Made by a program: the position numbers and the translations under genes
NCBI GenBank assembly: GCA_958496175.1
Contig: OY292278.1
Location: forward strand, 43,710,001 to 43,774,000
DNA: 64,000 nucleotides
Direction: 5' to 3'
From: Sisyra terminalis
Lineage: Eukaryota > Arthropoda > Insecta > Neuroptera > Sisyridae
The notes under the pieces: model-generated
What the model was told of the DNA's origin: nothing
Seen by the model: only the letters and a program-made list of their open reading frames with translations
Database searches by the model: none
In this document: positions 45,801 to 56,427 of the stretch, one piece after another
Position numbering within the stretch: position 1 is the first letter of the stretch
Layout: each line of letters opens with the position of its first letter

Positions 45801-47101
45801 ACGAATCTAGGGTTAATAAAAAGCTGTAAATCAAGAAACAAGTTTTGGAGTAGTCATCTAGACCACTCAGCTACCAGTAGGCTTGATAGTACAATTGGTG
45901 CATTTAATTTAAAAAGACCACATTTCAAAAATTTATAAAAGAACCATAGAGTGAATAATAATATTTACACTTTTGTGATTCTTTATACATTGTTATACAT
46001 AAGTTATATATTTGGGAAATAAACCAAAATAACACCTGTGTTCTATTTCTTTTTCAAAAATTCCTACTACCGGCATTAAAACCGACATTTCGATATTAAG
46101 GTCCAAAAAACACCGAATACCAATATTGAACTTTTGGTTCGGTATTGCAATCCCTAGCTATTACATTACTTACGAATTGAATTCGATCATTTTTTTGCTT
46201 CTAGCATTGTTGGGATCTGAGCTCGAAAATAAATTTGTGAATACAATCGGACATATTTCTTTAGTTTTTTCCTGCAAAATAAAAATATTAATACACGTTT
46301 AATTAAATTATCTTTGGGCAAATACAATATTAATATTCCATTTGATATGACCAAGTATTTCAGTCTTTTTTAACAAGTCTCCGTTTTGCTCTAATTGTTC
46401 TAAAAGCTTGGAAGGAATTTCTGGATATTTACATCGAAGAAATCTTTCCTCAAAAGATTCAGGCACTTTGTCCGGACAAATTGATTTGATATGTAGTAAA
46501 AGTTTTGATAAATAAGCTTTATCTGAGGCATTACATCGATCGTTGCGAAAATTGATTATTTTTCTTACAGTAGTGCGTGTGATTTGTTTCCTACTGACAA
46601 TAATTCCTTGCAGTATTTTGCATACAATGGCAGTCTAAAGAGGAGCAGAATAAAAGAAATAGTATAAAAGTGGCAATTTATTGGATTCAGGTTTACCAGA
46701 TTTTCGTCTTCCAGCATTCGAATGAAAAAGATTTGGTTTATGTGTAGGTCTTTCATTTCGATTAAATCGTAATCGTATAGGGCTGAGATCCATGATAGTA
46801 AAAAACGGCATTTGGTTTTTCCACGATTATCGTTGTTTTTGAGGATCCATATTAGAATGTAGGATATGGTCGGTTCGGGAATTTTGTCTTTGGGGATGGA
46901 TTTGTACAAGGCTCTTTCAAAATCTTTTATATCTGAAAAAATATGTATAAATAGAATTCAAATATTCCAAAATTCATATTAAAAACTTTAAAAAATATAA
47001 TAAAGAAGTTGGAGATTGAAAGTATTACCATATTTGTTTGTTAAGAGTAGTTTTATACTTTTCACAAGTTCTATATGATTCAAAGTAGTATCATTAGACA
47101 T
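42888..47101 (-). CDS. CENPI: Centromere protein I (CENP-I/Mis6), inner kinetochore
   Basis: Eight exons (minus): 47029..47101, 46697..46932, 46326..46634, 46174..46271, 44753..44910, 44381..44694, 43778..44107 and 42888..43214, giving 614 residues. The protein is all helical with HEAT-like character. Stretches that fit CENP-I include RFLLSWISALYDYDLI, TTVRKIINFRND, LLLHIKSICPDKVPE, ERFLRCKYPEIP, LDLITWTVPTSFDQLK, IYDIWTNMVVWLERFLSQ, LRFYETISLHQHMLAPTLVI and PLLTDNYLRKLEKFG near the C-terminus. CENP-I forms the HIKM part of the CCAN, which links centromeric chromatin to microtubule-binding complexes. It is shorter than the human protein (about 750). The exon 3 donor (ATT then GTATTT) is the weakest border. 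It is tail-to-tail with POGLUT2/3 and head-to-head with EMSY. Confidence 0.83.
43576..43728. repeat. Short inverted-repeat element in CENP-I intron 7
   Basis: The arms tttttgtcacgcaactgttt and aaaacagttgcgcgacaaaa mirror each other around about 70 bp, with gcccaa/ttgccc pairs outside. It is probably a MITE. No relatives were seen in the window. Confidence 0.5.
45082..46156 (+). mobile_element. Decayed hAT transposon in CENP-I intron 4
   Basis: The terminal inverted repeat TAGGGATTGCAATACCG fits the hAT pattern. The plus strand keeps a trace of the hAT C-terminal dimerisation domain (YFAAKVYRVLLTLPTIVGTE, then RAFWTSGNF) near 45,645-45,750. Flanks do not give a clean 8-bp duplication. A SINE copy (about 45,780-45,890) lies inside. 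Confidence 0.75.
45780..45890 (-). repeat. tRNA-derived SINE copy nested in the hAT relic
   Basis: The minus strand reads ctactggtagctgagtggtc, then the body with ttgtttcttgatttacagc and ttattaaccctagattcg. It is a diverged member of the family at 855. Confidence 0.6.
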
Positions 47102-47636
47102 AATTCTCAATTAATTTTCAAAAAAAATATTAAATTAAGATAATTTATTAAAGTTTTTTAAGAAAATAAACCAAATATTATACTTATTAAACTTCAAATT
47201 ATATTTGTCCGTTGCTTTTCAAAAATTTGGCAGACGCTGCTGTTGCCAACTTTAAATGTTAATGTCAGCGATGTCAGGTTAGGTAAGATGGGGAAAAATT
47301 AATTCCTCTAAAATTGACATTTACCCTTGCTACCATTATAACACAATTTAATTACTTCTTTGAAGCATTTGGAAATAAAATTTGGAAATCAGCGATTAAA
47401 ATTGAAACAAAAGGCCTAATTTAATCATCCGATAAAATAAATATTAAATCTATTAAATAATTCTAGAGAAAATGAAATCGCTGCAGTGTTACCAATTACT
47501 TTCAAGTACAAAAAGGAACGTCGCTTAATGTCAAAAATATAAACAAGAATGGTTTTAGCAAAAAATCACGAAGCTGATTTTTGATTAAAGTGTCTAAAAA
47601 CTGTCAAATATTTAATCGAGGCTTATTTTCTTAATT
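47102..47636. promoter_or_regulatory. Divergent promoter region of CENP-I and EMSY
   Basis: The 535 bp between the two start codons hold both 5' UTRs and promoters. No TATA box or other clear motif can be assigned. No coding sequence was seen. Confidence 0.5.
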
Positions 47637-50600
47637 ATGTGGCCAATACTCTTGGATTATACCGAAGAAGAATGTAGAAAAATATTACGACGATTAGGTA
47701 AAAAAATAAAATAGGAAAACACAACCTTATTTTGTCGCTGAAATTGTCCATAAATTTATTGAGATAACATTTTGTACTTGTGTAGAACTAGAGGCTTATG
47801 GAAGTTTAGTTTCGGCGCTGCGAGCCCAAGGAGGTTTGACCAGCGACAAGTTGAAATTGCTGAAGGAAACGGCATCGGCTCTTCACATTCCTCCGGAACG
47901 GCATCGTGCAGAAGTTCGTAGGGCTGCCAACGATGAACAGCTTTGTACAATTGCTCAATAGTTTGTATTTAATTGTTGGGTGTTTACTGGATGTGGAATT
48001 AACGGGAATTGTTTTAGTTCCGAAGGAACGGATACGTTTATGGAATGGTCGGCGGAAGGTCGACGAAAAATACGCTTAGTTCCTCGAGTGATTCCACAGA
48101 CGGCTTTCTTGGCGGTGGCCCGACGGGTGGCCGATGCGGCTCAAGCGGATAATGCCAAAATGCCATCGCCAGCCGCTACGGTTCGGTCGGCAAGTCGTCC
48201 AGCTCCCCCTCTTGTAAGATTTTCGTTCATAATTTATAAAATTCTAGCGTTTATATTTCACACTTTTGAAAAGTATTCTTTTCACTATTATAATTATTAG
48301 AAGCTTATTAGGCAACAGATGGAATTGTAAAATAAAATCCAATCATTTATAATAGAGAAAATTGAATAAATATTAGTTCAAAGTATTTGCCTTAATCAGA
48401 GAAAGATGTATCCTAATGCTATGCATTTTTCTGAGGCCTAAAAGTGTACATATAATAATGCGCCTGTATAAGTGCCTATTTAAATACCTATACTTAAAAA
48501 AATAAATATCTGACGTTAATTAACATATTTTACTGTACACTTATATATTCCCGTAGAAATATACGCGTCGTTTATTTTGAAAGTGAGTTAAGTCCATTTC
48601 AATACCATTAGGTATAAGATAATGATTAATGAAATACTTATTAAAATATTAGTTTGATTACTACTCTAATTGATATAACTTCAAATTATAACAGTACTAA
48701 AACACTTTCTTGGAAAACCAAATTTCAAAAATAAAGAATTAATACATTATATTTTAAACTCTTCAAATTTTTAATGATCATTTTAGTTTCAAATAAATAT
48801 ACAAATTCTATCGTATTATAGATTATACTCCTATATTATTAATACATTTGAGGAAAAAATCAATGTTCAAAACTTGCTGATCATTATTACAGATAACAGA
48901 TTCATTTTTTGATGAATCTTGATAAAAATTGCATCAAATAGTGTTGAGACTTTCGCTTTAGCGTAATAGAACATATTATTTTGTAATTTCCTTTCGTTGT
49001 CTGCAATTTTTCAATGAGTAAACCCTCTTTGCTAACAATATTAAAATAATAGAAATATATATTTAACTTGCAATAATATCTCCATTTATTTAAGCCAAAA
49101 GTTTCAAAGTTTCTAAATATGATATCCGGAAAAAAGAAAACAGTACTGCCTAATAGTATTTCCATTTCAGACCGTCCTTGAAATGGACTTACACCACTTT
49201 CAAAATAAATGAGCCATATATCTTCGTACTGCGTTTTTTACAAAATTTCGTTTGTGCATATTTTAATTAATAGATTTTATAACATTATTTGATAACTGTT
49301 CTATTTTTACCCAGATCTAAGTGCTATATACATCTTTAATTAGGTGTATAATTGATTATATCGTATATTTATATTTTCTCTAAAATCTCTGTACAAAATT
49401 GGAGGAAATTTGGGTTGGTTATAGTTAGAATTAACCGTGTATGTTAGGGCAATAAAAGAATTTTAGAAATAGTTGGAAATCTCTGGTGTATATTATTCAA
49501 AATCAATGAGAAAAACACTTATTTATTTGGAATAATTTTATGATTTTCAGACTAAATTTGAACAAGAAGAACGACTACCGGCCAAAAAGCGGCGCCGTTC
49601 ATCTCAAGATAGTATACCTTCGGCATCATACGGCCCACCCCCTACGAAGCATCGCATCCAAAAGCATGGGATTGCAAAAATACACCACGTGTACAAAAAC
49701 CAAACGCGAGTCACCCCAAGACAAAATCAACCCTTAGCCTCGCCCAACAGTAATTTCCGATTAGAAAATTCAATCATGCCACCGCCACGTGCGACAATAA
49801 AAACAATTCCTCCAGTGAAACAACGTACGACAATCGTTAGCGATGCAAAAGCAAAAGATTCCCCGAACAATGAGCAATTCAAACCACAGCATATAGCGAC
49901 TACGTTATATTCAACCAGCACCAAAACAGTTTCGCCTGTGCCCCCATCCTCCACAAAAGTTACTCCAATCATAAAATTGCCACAATCTCAAAATCAAAAA
50001 TTAGTGATAGTATCAGCAGCTCAAAAAACCATACCTACAACTGCCATTGCTTCGTCGTTGCCTGCGGCAAATGCCCTTCTTAATTCTATGAATACTCTGA
50101 AAACAAAACCACCCGTTACATCTGAAGACGAAGTCCCACAACCCAAACAAACTAAACTGCTAACGAGCCAAGTAATTGTTTCGAAGAGCCAATTAACTCC
50201 ACTGCCAATTAATGTATCGGAAAAACCTAAAGTTTTAACAGTCCAAGCCAAGGTTCGACCACAGGGCTCAATTATTGTTCCGTTGCAGTCTCCAAATACG
50301 ACTAGTAGCAACCAATTTGCTGGTGTTAGTGTACCTGTGTTGCAAGGAGTGCAGTGGAAAACTATTCAAGGGAAATCAACAGTGAAACTATTGCCTTTAA
50401 CGGCTAATACAAAAATTATTCAAAAACAAATCGGTTCGATAACCACAAGTTTAGCCAATACAGTGACTTCAGGTCCGATTTATGTGATGAATAAACCTGG
50501 AAATATAATTGTTAATAAAACGACGACGGCTCCTTCGGAGCCTAATGACAAAAATTTAACTCATATTCGGCCAATTACTACTCAACCAATAAAATGTGAC

Positions 50601-51452
50601 GACAAAGTTTTGTTGATACGTCGCCCATCGACTTCCAACACACCGAACGATTCAAGTACAAAAACTATTCAAGAAACCAATGAAGAATCTACCGAAGAGA
50701 GAAAATCCAATGTTTTGCAAGACGCATTACTGGCATCAGGTGTTACGTCCTCAGAAGTGGACGATGACATTGAAACTCAAATTTCCCAATATGCAATCTG
50801 TAAAACTAGTAATTCAAACAGCACAAACACGAATACTCCAAGCACAAGTATATGTAACAATCTCGAAAGTAAAACGAATAAAAATCAACAAAAAGACCCA
50901 GAAATTGTCGCAAAACCGATCCAACAAATCGTAGTAAATCGACCAATTCAAAACATTCAATTACAAGACACCAAATTTTTGACAATCGAAGAAGCTATGG
51001 AACTGTTGGGCGACTCAAACGAAACTCGAGCTTTACTAAATCATCTTCATGTAGAAAATTCGCCAGTCGTATCCGATCCTGTATCGACCGAAGAAGAAAC
51101 CAACGCAAGTGGATCATTAGATCCGCAAACCGGAATCTATTCCACTCCTGGCAGCACCGAACAAAATGACAAATCGGACGACTCTGAAAAATTAGTAGAA
51201 AATTTCGAACGAGTCGATTCATGTACTTTGGAGCAACCGAGTCAAGATATTGAAACAATTGACATTTTCAGCAAAGCACTGGCCTCGGCCGATATCCACT
51301 TGGATCAGAACACAACTGAGGAATATTTTGTGGAACATGAAAGCGAAGTTTTAACAGTACCGCGTGCAGAAACTGAAGAAACAATCAATGAAATTATCAT
51401 TGAAGAAGCGACAACAGACTTATTGACTGAAACCGAAAATATTAACAGATAA
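47637..51452 (+). CDS. EMSY: EMSY-type ENT-domain chromatin protein
   Basis: Exons are 47637..47697, 47786..47960, 48018..48213 and 49551..51452, giving 777 residues. The ENT domain is unmistakable: MWPILLDYTEEECRKILRRL, LEAYGSLVSALRAQGGLTSD, PPERHRAEVRRAANDEQL. Next come FMEWSAEGRRKIRLVPRVIP and QTAFLAVARRVADAA, also typical of EMSY. A basic patch (AKKRRRSS) precedes a long Ser/Thr/Pro/Gln-rich, mostly disordered tail with an acidic end. EMSY binds BRCA2 in vertebrates and belongs to SIN3/KDM5-type repressor assemblies, and a chromatin role is inferred here. The second intron is only 57 bp and must be removed, since the frame otherwise stops at 47,957-47,959 region. The protein is shorter than human EMSY (about 1,300). 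It is tail-to-tail with the GOT2-like gene, with stops 174 bp apart. Confidence 0.94.
48465..48550 (+). repeat. Dispersed repeat fragment in EMSY intron 3
   Basis: It matches stretches in the GOT2-like gene's intron (about 53,513-53,590, 53,720-53,790 and 54,582-54,660). Landmarks are aaataaatatctgacgttaa and acatattttactgt. It may be an end of the SWIM-finger repeat family. Confidence 0.6.
48565..49214. mobile_element. TIR element, EMSY intron copy
   Basis: The ends tttattttgaaagtgagtt and ccacttttcaaaataaa-like mirror are shared with 29,381-29,795. The right end keeps accgtccttgaaatggactt. No transposase was recognised. Confidence 0.6.
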
Positions 51453-51626
51453 AAACCTATGACCTAAACATTTCAATGTTTAAGCAATTCAAAATTTTTC
51501 TATTTTTAAATAAGAATTTAATTTGTAATATACTTGAAAACAGTACATTATTTAAAAGAAAAAGTTTAAGTTAATTTTTTGGCTTTTTTATTTGTATTGA
51601 GAATAAGAACCTGTGTTTTTTTATCT

Positions 51627-54600
51627 TTATTTAGTTACAGCATGTAAGGCGTTTGCTAAAAATTCAACGTTTTTTGAATTGACTCCAGCGAATGAAACAT
51701 AACCATCGTGTCTTAAGTAGATGTGATGATCTTTTCTCAATGATAAAGTCTACAAAAATAAAAAATTATTACAAAAAAAAAGTATTGAAAACATCTTTAG
51801 TTTAGGGAAAGAGTTGGTATAGAATGTCTAGTTTATTTTTTCCAAAAAAATTTCCTGACTTGAGATCCAAATTTGCTTTTTTCCTGACCTTATTCATGAA
51901 AATTTCTCAGCTAAAAATTGATCAATATTGTAAATTTTTATATTAATTCCATTGAAATAATTTTTCTACGTGCAGGTTCTTTACATACTATAGTTGGTTG
52001 CAATATCGTCTATATCTTTCCCAACGTAAGTACTAATAAATGAACAACAAATGGATAGTTTAAGATGAATTAAATACGATGCCACTTAAATCGAAAAAGG
52101 TGAAAATCACGTCAAAAAAGTATTTTAACGCCCGATAATAAGAGGGAACAGTTCTTTTATAATATGTACAGAAAAATATTGTATTGGGCATCTATGAATG
52201 ACAAAAAATGCAACAATGGTTATTTAACAGCATAAAAATTTTATTTACAGCTATATAATATTGTAAAGATGATATTAACAAACGAGTACGATTGGGAACA
52301 ATAAACGTATAAAATTGAGAATTGTGGAAGTATTTTTTATCAAAAAGCATGGTGGCCAGGGTAATCTTCTTTTGAAATATGAAATCCGCTCGGTGCTTTT
52401 TCCAATTCGAGAACTTTTTTTATTTAAGTGTAATCAAAATTATATTAAGTATGAACCACATCTAAATATTATAAGAAGTTAATAAAAATGTTTAAATTTG
52501 CAACTTATCCACCTATTTAAAAAAGGCAAATTAAAAAACTAATTTTTGATTATAAATTAAAGTTGATAAATTGATATTAATATTGATATACCTAGCAAAT
52601 TTATCAGTTTATATTTATCAAACAAATTGATTTTACAAACGTGCAATATTAAACAAACTTTTGTAAAGGCAGCAGCACTTTTCGTAGAAATGTGAAAAGA
52701 AACAGTTCCGGAATTTGTTAATTATTTCAATATACTACAATACAATACTACTTGGCTAAAATCATATCAAAATTAGTTCGATGGTACATCATCAGGATAT
52801 CTAAGTACAAACAATGGGATTAAATCTACCAATTCTATAATTATAAAAGAATACACTTTAGGAGATTGTTTATCTGTTTCTTGATTTTTGAACAAATTAA
52901 ATGATTTACTAATTAAATGATCTATGGACAGAAATCCAGAGCTTTAATGGTCCATATTTTTTTCTGTTAAACCAATAGTTACTTTAAAAGAATGGACCGA
53001 ATCTTATCATTGAACATTGCAAAACAAGAAAATAATAAAAATGGATAATACATATTATGGATGTACTTTAAATTCCAGTTATAAAAGTATAACTTCAGAA
53101 TTGATAACCAAATATATTATTGAAGGTTGGGAAACTTTTGAAGATTTTGAACAGAATCTTATGGCAGTAGGACATTTAATATAGATGCTGATATTAGTAA
53201 ATGTAATTGTATATGCCCAATATTCAAAAAAATTATAAATGCAAGCATACGTTGGGTTTTCTTATCCGTTTGAAAAAAAAAATCAAGTCCTTAGGGAAAC
53301 TAAATGTATTCCTTTAGGACAAAAAAATTGATGTAGTGCCCATCAAAAGCAAAGAAAACATTAATTATTCAATAAATTTACTTATTTGACCTCAAAATGT
53401 ATGCCACTATGCGTTTTTAATTGTATTTTCTACATGCTTGTGTTGTTGTTTTATACTTAATTTATGCGTCTATTTGATCTATTTGGTAGTAAAATGTTTA
53501 AATTTGGCGTGCCTATTTAAAATACCTATTTAAAAAATTAAATATCTGGCGTTAATTAACATATTTTAATGTGCATTTATATATAGCCCAATTAAATATG
53601 TAAATGAAACCATGTATGCACTGTTGTATTGCTAGTTGTCTACAAACTATAGTCAATTTGTCAATGTAATGCATTTATTCGTATATTTGATCTATCTTGG
53701 AGTTAAATGTTTAAATCTGACGTGCAAATCACCTCTTTAAAAAATTAAATATCTGGCGTTAGTTCTCATATTTAAATGTGCACTTATTAAATCTACCAAT
53801 TCCATATTTAAAAAAGAATACACTTTAAGAGATCGTTTATTTGTTTCTCAGTTTTTAAATAAATTAATAAATAAATTATTTACGTATTAAATGATCTATG
53901 AACAGAAATCCAGAGCTGCAATGCTATAAAATGTTTTCTATGAAACCAACAGTTACTTTAAAAAAATGGACCGAATCATTGAAATCAATTGAAATATATA
54001 CATTACATTGACACATTGACAATAGTTTGTAGGCAACTAGCAATACAACAATGCATACATGGTTTCATTGGGTATTGATCATTGGGCATTGCCAAACAAG
54101 AAAATAATAAAAGTGGATAATACATACTACAGATGTACTTCAAATTCGAGTTATAAAAGTATGACTTCAGAATTGATAACCAAATATATTATTGAAGACT
54201 AGGAAACTTTTGAAAATTTTCTACAGAGTTTTATGGCCCTTAGGCGATTAATATAGATGCTGATATTAGTAAATGTAATTTTATGTGCCCGATATTTCAA
54301 ATAAAATATAAGTGCAAACATACGTTGGGTCTTTTAATCCGTTTGAAAAAAATTGAAGTCCCTGAGGAAACTAAATGTATTCCTTTAGGACAAAAACATA
54401 AATGTGGACGCTCATCAAAAGCAAAGAAAGTATTAATTATTCAATAAACTTACTTATTTGACCTCAAAATGTAAGCTATTTGGCGTTTTTAATTGTATTT
54501 TGTTCATGCTTGTGTTGTCGTTTTATACTTATTTTATACGTCTATTTGATCTATTTTGTAGTTAAATGTTTAAATTTGGCGTGCCTATTTAAAATACCTA

Positions 54601-56427
54601 TTTAAAAATTTAAATATCTGGCGTTAATTAACATATTTTAATGTGCACTTATATAATATAGCCCAATTAAATATGGGAATGAAACCATGTATGCATTGTT
54701 GTATTGCTAGTTGCCTACAAACTATAACCAATGTCAGGGGGGTCTAACTGAGCCAATGTAATGTAATTTAAAACATATTTAAAATCATCTTCAAAAATCT
54801 TTAATCAACGAAAAAAATATTAAGACCAATTTCCCACCTGTTTTTCATTGAGAACCAAAACTCCACGCATTCCATTTTGTTCAATCAAATAATTCCAATC
54901 ACAAGACGAACCTTTTTTCTTTAAAATATCAACCAACTTCTTTCGAGTACAATAAATCCTGTCGGACACAGATAGCAACTCTTGCATCCTAAAACAAACC
55001 TTTGTATACATTCAGATCGAACTAATTTATATCAATTCAAAAAACCATTCTTTTTTTAAATTGGAATCCTGCAAAACTGATAGGGCGATTCTTGCTCCAT
55101 GCAACGGTGGATTAGAGTACAAACTTCGCACAGCAATTTTCAAATGTGAGAGTACTTTTTTCGCCACATCTTTCGATTCAGTTAAAAACCACAAGACACC
55201 CACGCGATTGCCGTATAGTCCCATATTTTGGGCGAAACTTTGGGCGACGGCCACTTCTTGGCCGTCGGCTATGAATTGCTGGATTGGAAGTGCATCTTCG
55301 GAAATTGAACCCGAAGCAAAACCCAAACAAGCTAAATCGAACACAGGGAAAAGTCGCATTGTCTTACAAATGTTGGATATCTCTTTCCATTGTTCGGGGC
55401 TGGGATCGAATCCTGTGGGATTGTGAGCGTTGGCATGAAATAGAACTATTGCAGTCGAAGGAATTTCCTGGAAAAAATCATAAATTAAGATGAAAATTGA
55501 ACCTATGTTTAGAGCTACGGTTAAGCTATATTCAAGGAAATTGAAAGCAATTTTTTTTGGTATTTGTATAAAATGGAGCTTTTCGAAAGATCTTAGCAGA
55601 CTTTAACTATATTTAAAATATAAGAAATATGCCAATAGTAAATAATATAAATGAATCAAAAACTATTTAATGATTAGATTGATTGGCAATCGAAATTTGG
55701 CGGTAAAAATCATTTTTTCTTCAATATGATAATAGTTTGCTTTAAGTAACTTGAACTCTAATTTTATAGATAAAAGAAAAGCATTTTACTTTAAGACTTG
55801 ATATAAAATTTGAATAATCAATTGTCTTCTGTCCTCGTTTGTAGTAATCATATTTTTTTACGTCTAAACCGGCATGTTTGAAAATAAGCAAATGGTTGTC
55901 CCAGGAAGGTCGTGGGATATAAACACATTTGCAGCCTCTGTACCATCGAACCATAAATTCAGCAGCAACTCGTAAAGCTCCAGTTCCGGACAAAGTTTGC
56001 GACATAGCAATAAGTTTCGAAGTCAAAGCATTGTGACTATCGCCAAGAACTAGACCTACAGCTTTAGTGCATAACTCAGGCATTCCTGAAATTGGTAAGT
56101 ATTCTCGATCCATTTTTTTCTTGAAAATTTCCATTTCCGCTTTCCGAACACTCGGAAATACATAGGGTTTGTCGTTGTCGTCTCGATATTGACGAACTGT
56201 AAGATCGATTTTCTGTTTATTTTGATCTCGAATGTACATTTTGTACAGTTCTAGATGGATATTCGGAGGACCTGATTCAAGTCTTTGCCACACACCCCTA
56301 AAACAATATCGTTAGGAAACGAAAAATTAAGTATTTTGGTGGATTTGGGATACATTTTACGAATTCCATTCTTGGCATAAAAACTCAGTTGCTTTGAACT
56401 GATGAAAAGTTTAATAAATTGATTCAT
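51627..56427 (-). CDS. GOT2: GOT2-like aspartate aminotransferase paralogue lacking the PLP lysine
   Basis: Five exons (minus): 56354..56427, 55790..56297, 55046..55467, 54838..54988 and 51627..51749, giving 425 residues, the normal GOT2 precursor length. The basic N-terminus MNQFIKLFISSKQLSFYAKN looks like a mitochondrial presequence. The fold is well kept: YVFPSVRKAE, REYLPISG, TLSGTGALRVAA, PSWDNHLLIF, HNPTG, SNPPLHGARIA, IYLRHDG. However, the lysine that binds PLP is glutamine (Q274 in SFAQNMGLYG, codon 55,228-55,230), the arginine that holds the substrate alpha-carboxylate is tyrosine (Y402 in HDGYVSFAG), the PLP-contacting tyrosine is cysteine (C241 in FDLACLG), and the GVGAYR loop is TVRQYR. 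Aminotransferase activity is therefore unlikely. Open frames and good splice sites argue against a decaying copy. A non-catalytic role is inferred. Confidence 0.93.
51750..54837. repeat. Intron 4 of the GOT2-like gene: two diverged copies of a SWIM-finger-bearing repeat
   Basis: Blocks at about 52,836-53,600 and 53,788-54,660 are direct repeats (gaatacactttaggagat/gaatacactttaagagat; atgatctatgRacagaaatcc; cagaattgataaccaaata). On the plus strand the second copy reads CPIFQIKYKCKHTLGLLIR then EVPEETKCIPLGQK, and the first reads KCNCICPIFK then, after a frameshift, the matching part. This resembles a SWIM-type zinc finger (CxC...CxH), common at the end of MULE-type transposases. Stops elsewhere show decay. 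Palindromic bits with catgtatgca recur at 53,610, 54,045 and 54,690. Confidence 0.65.

Noticed and set aside
51627..56427. The GOT2-like gene as a processed or decaying pseudogene.
   Set aside because: It keeps five exons with good splice sites, full length and a presequence, and only catalytic residues are changed.
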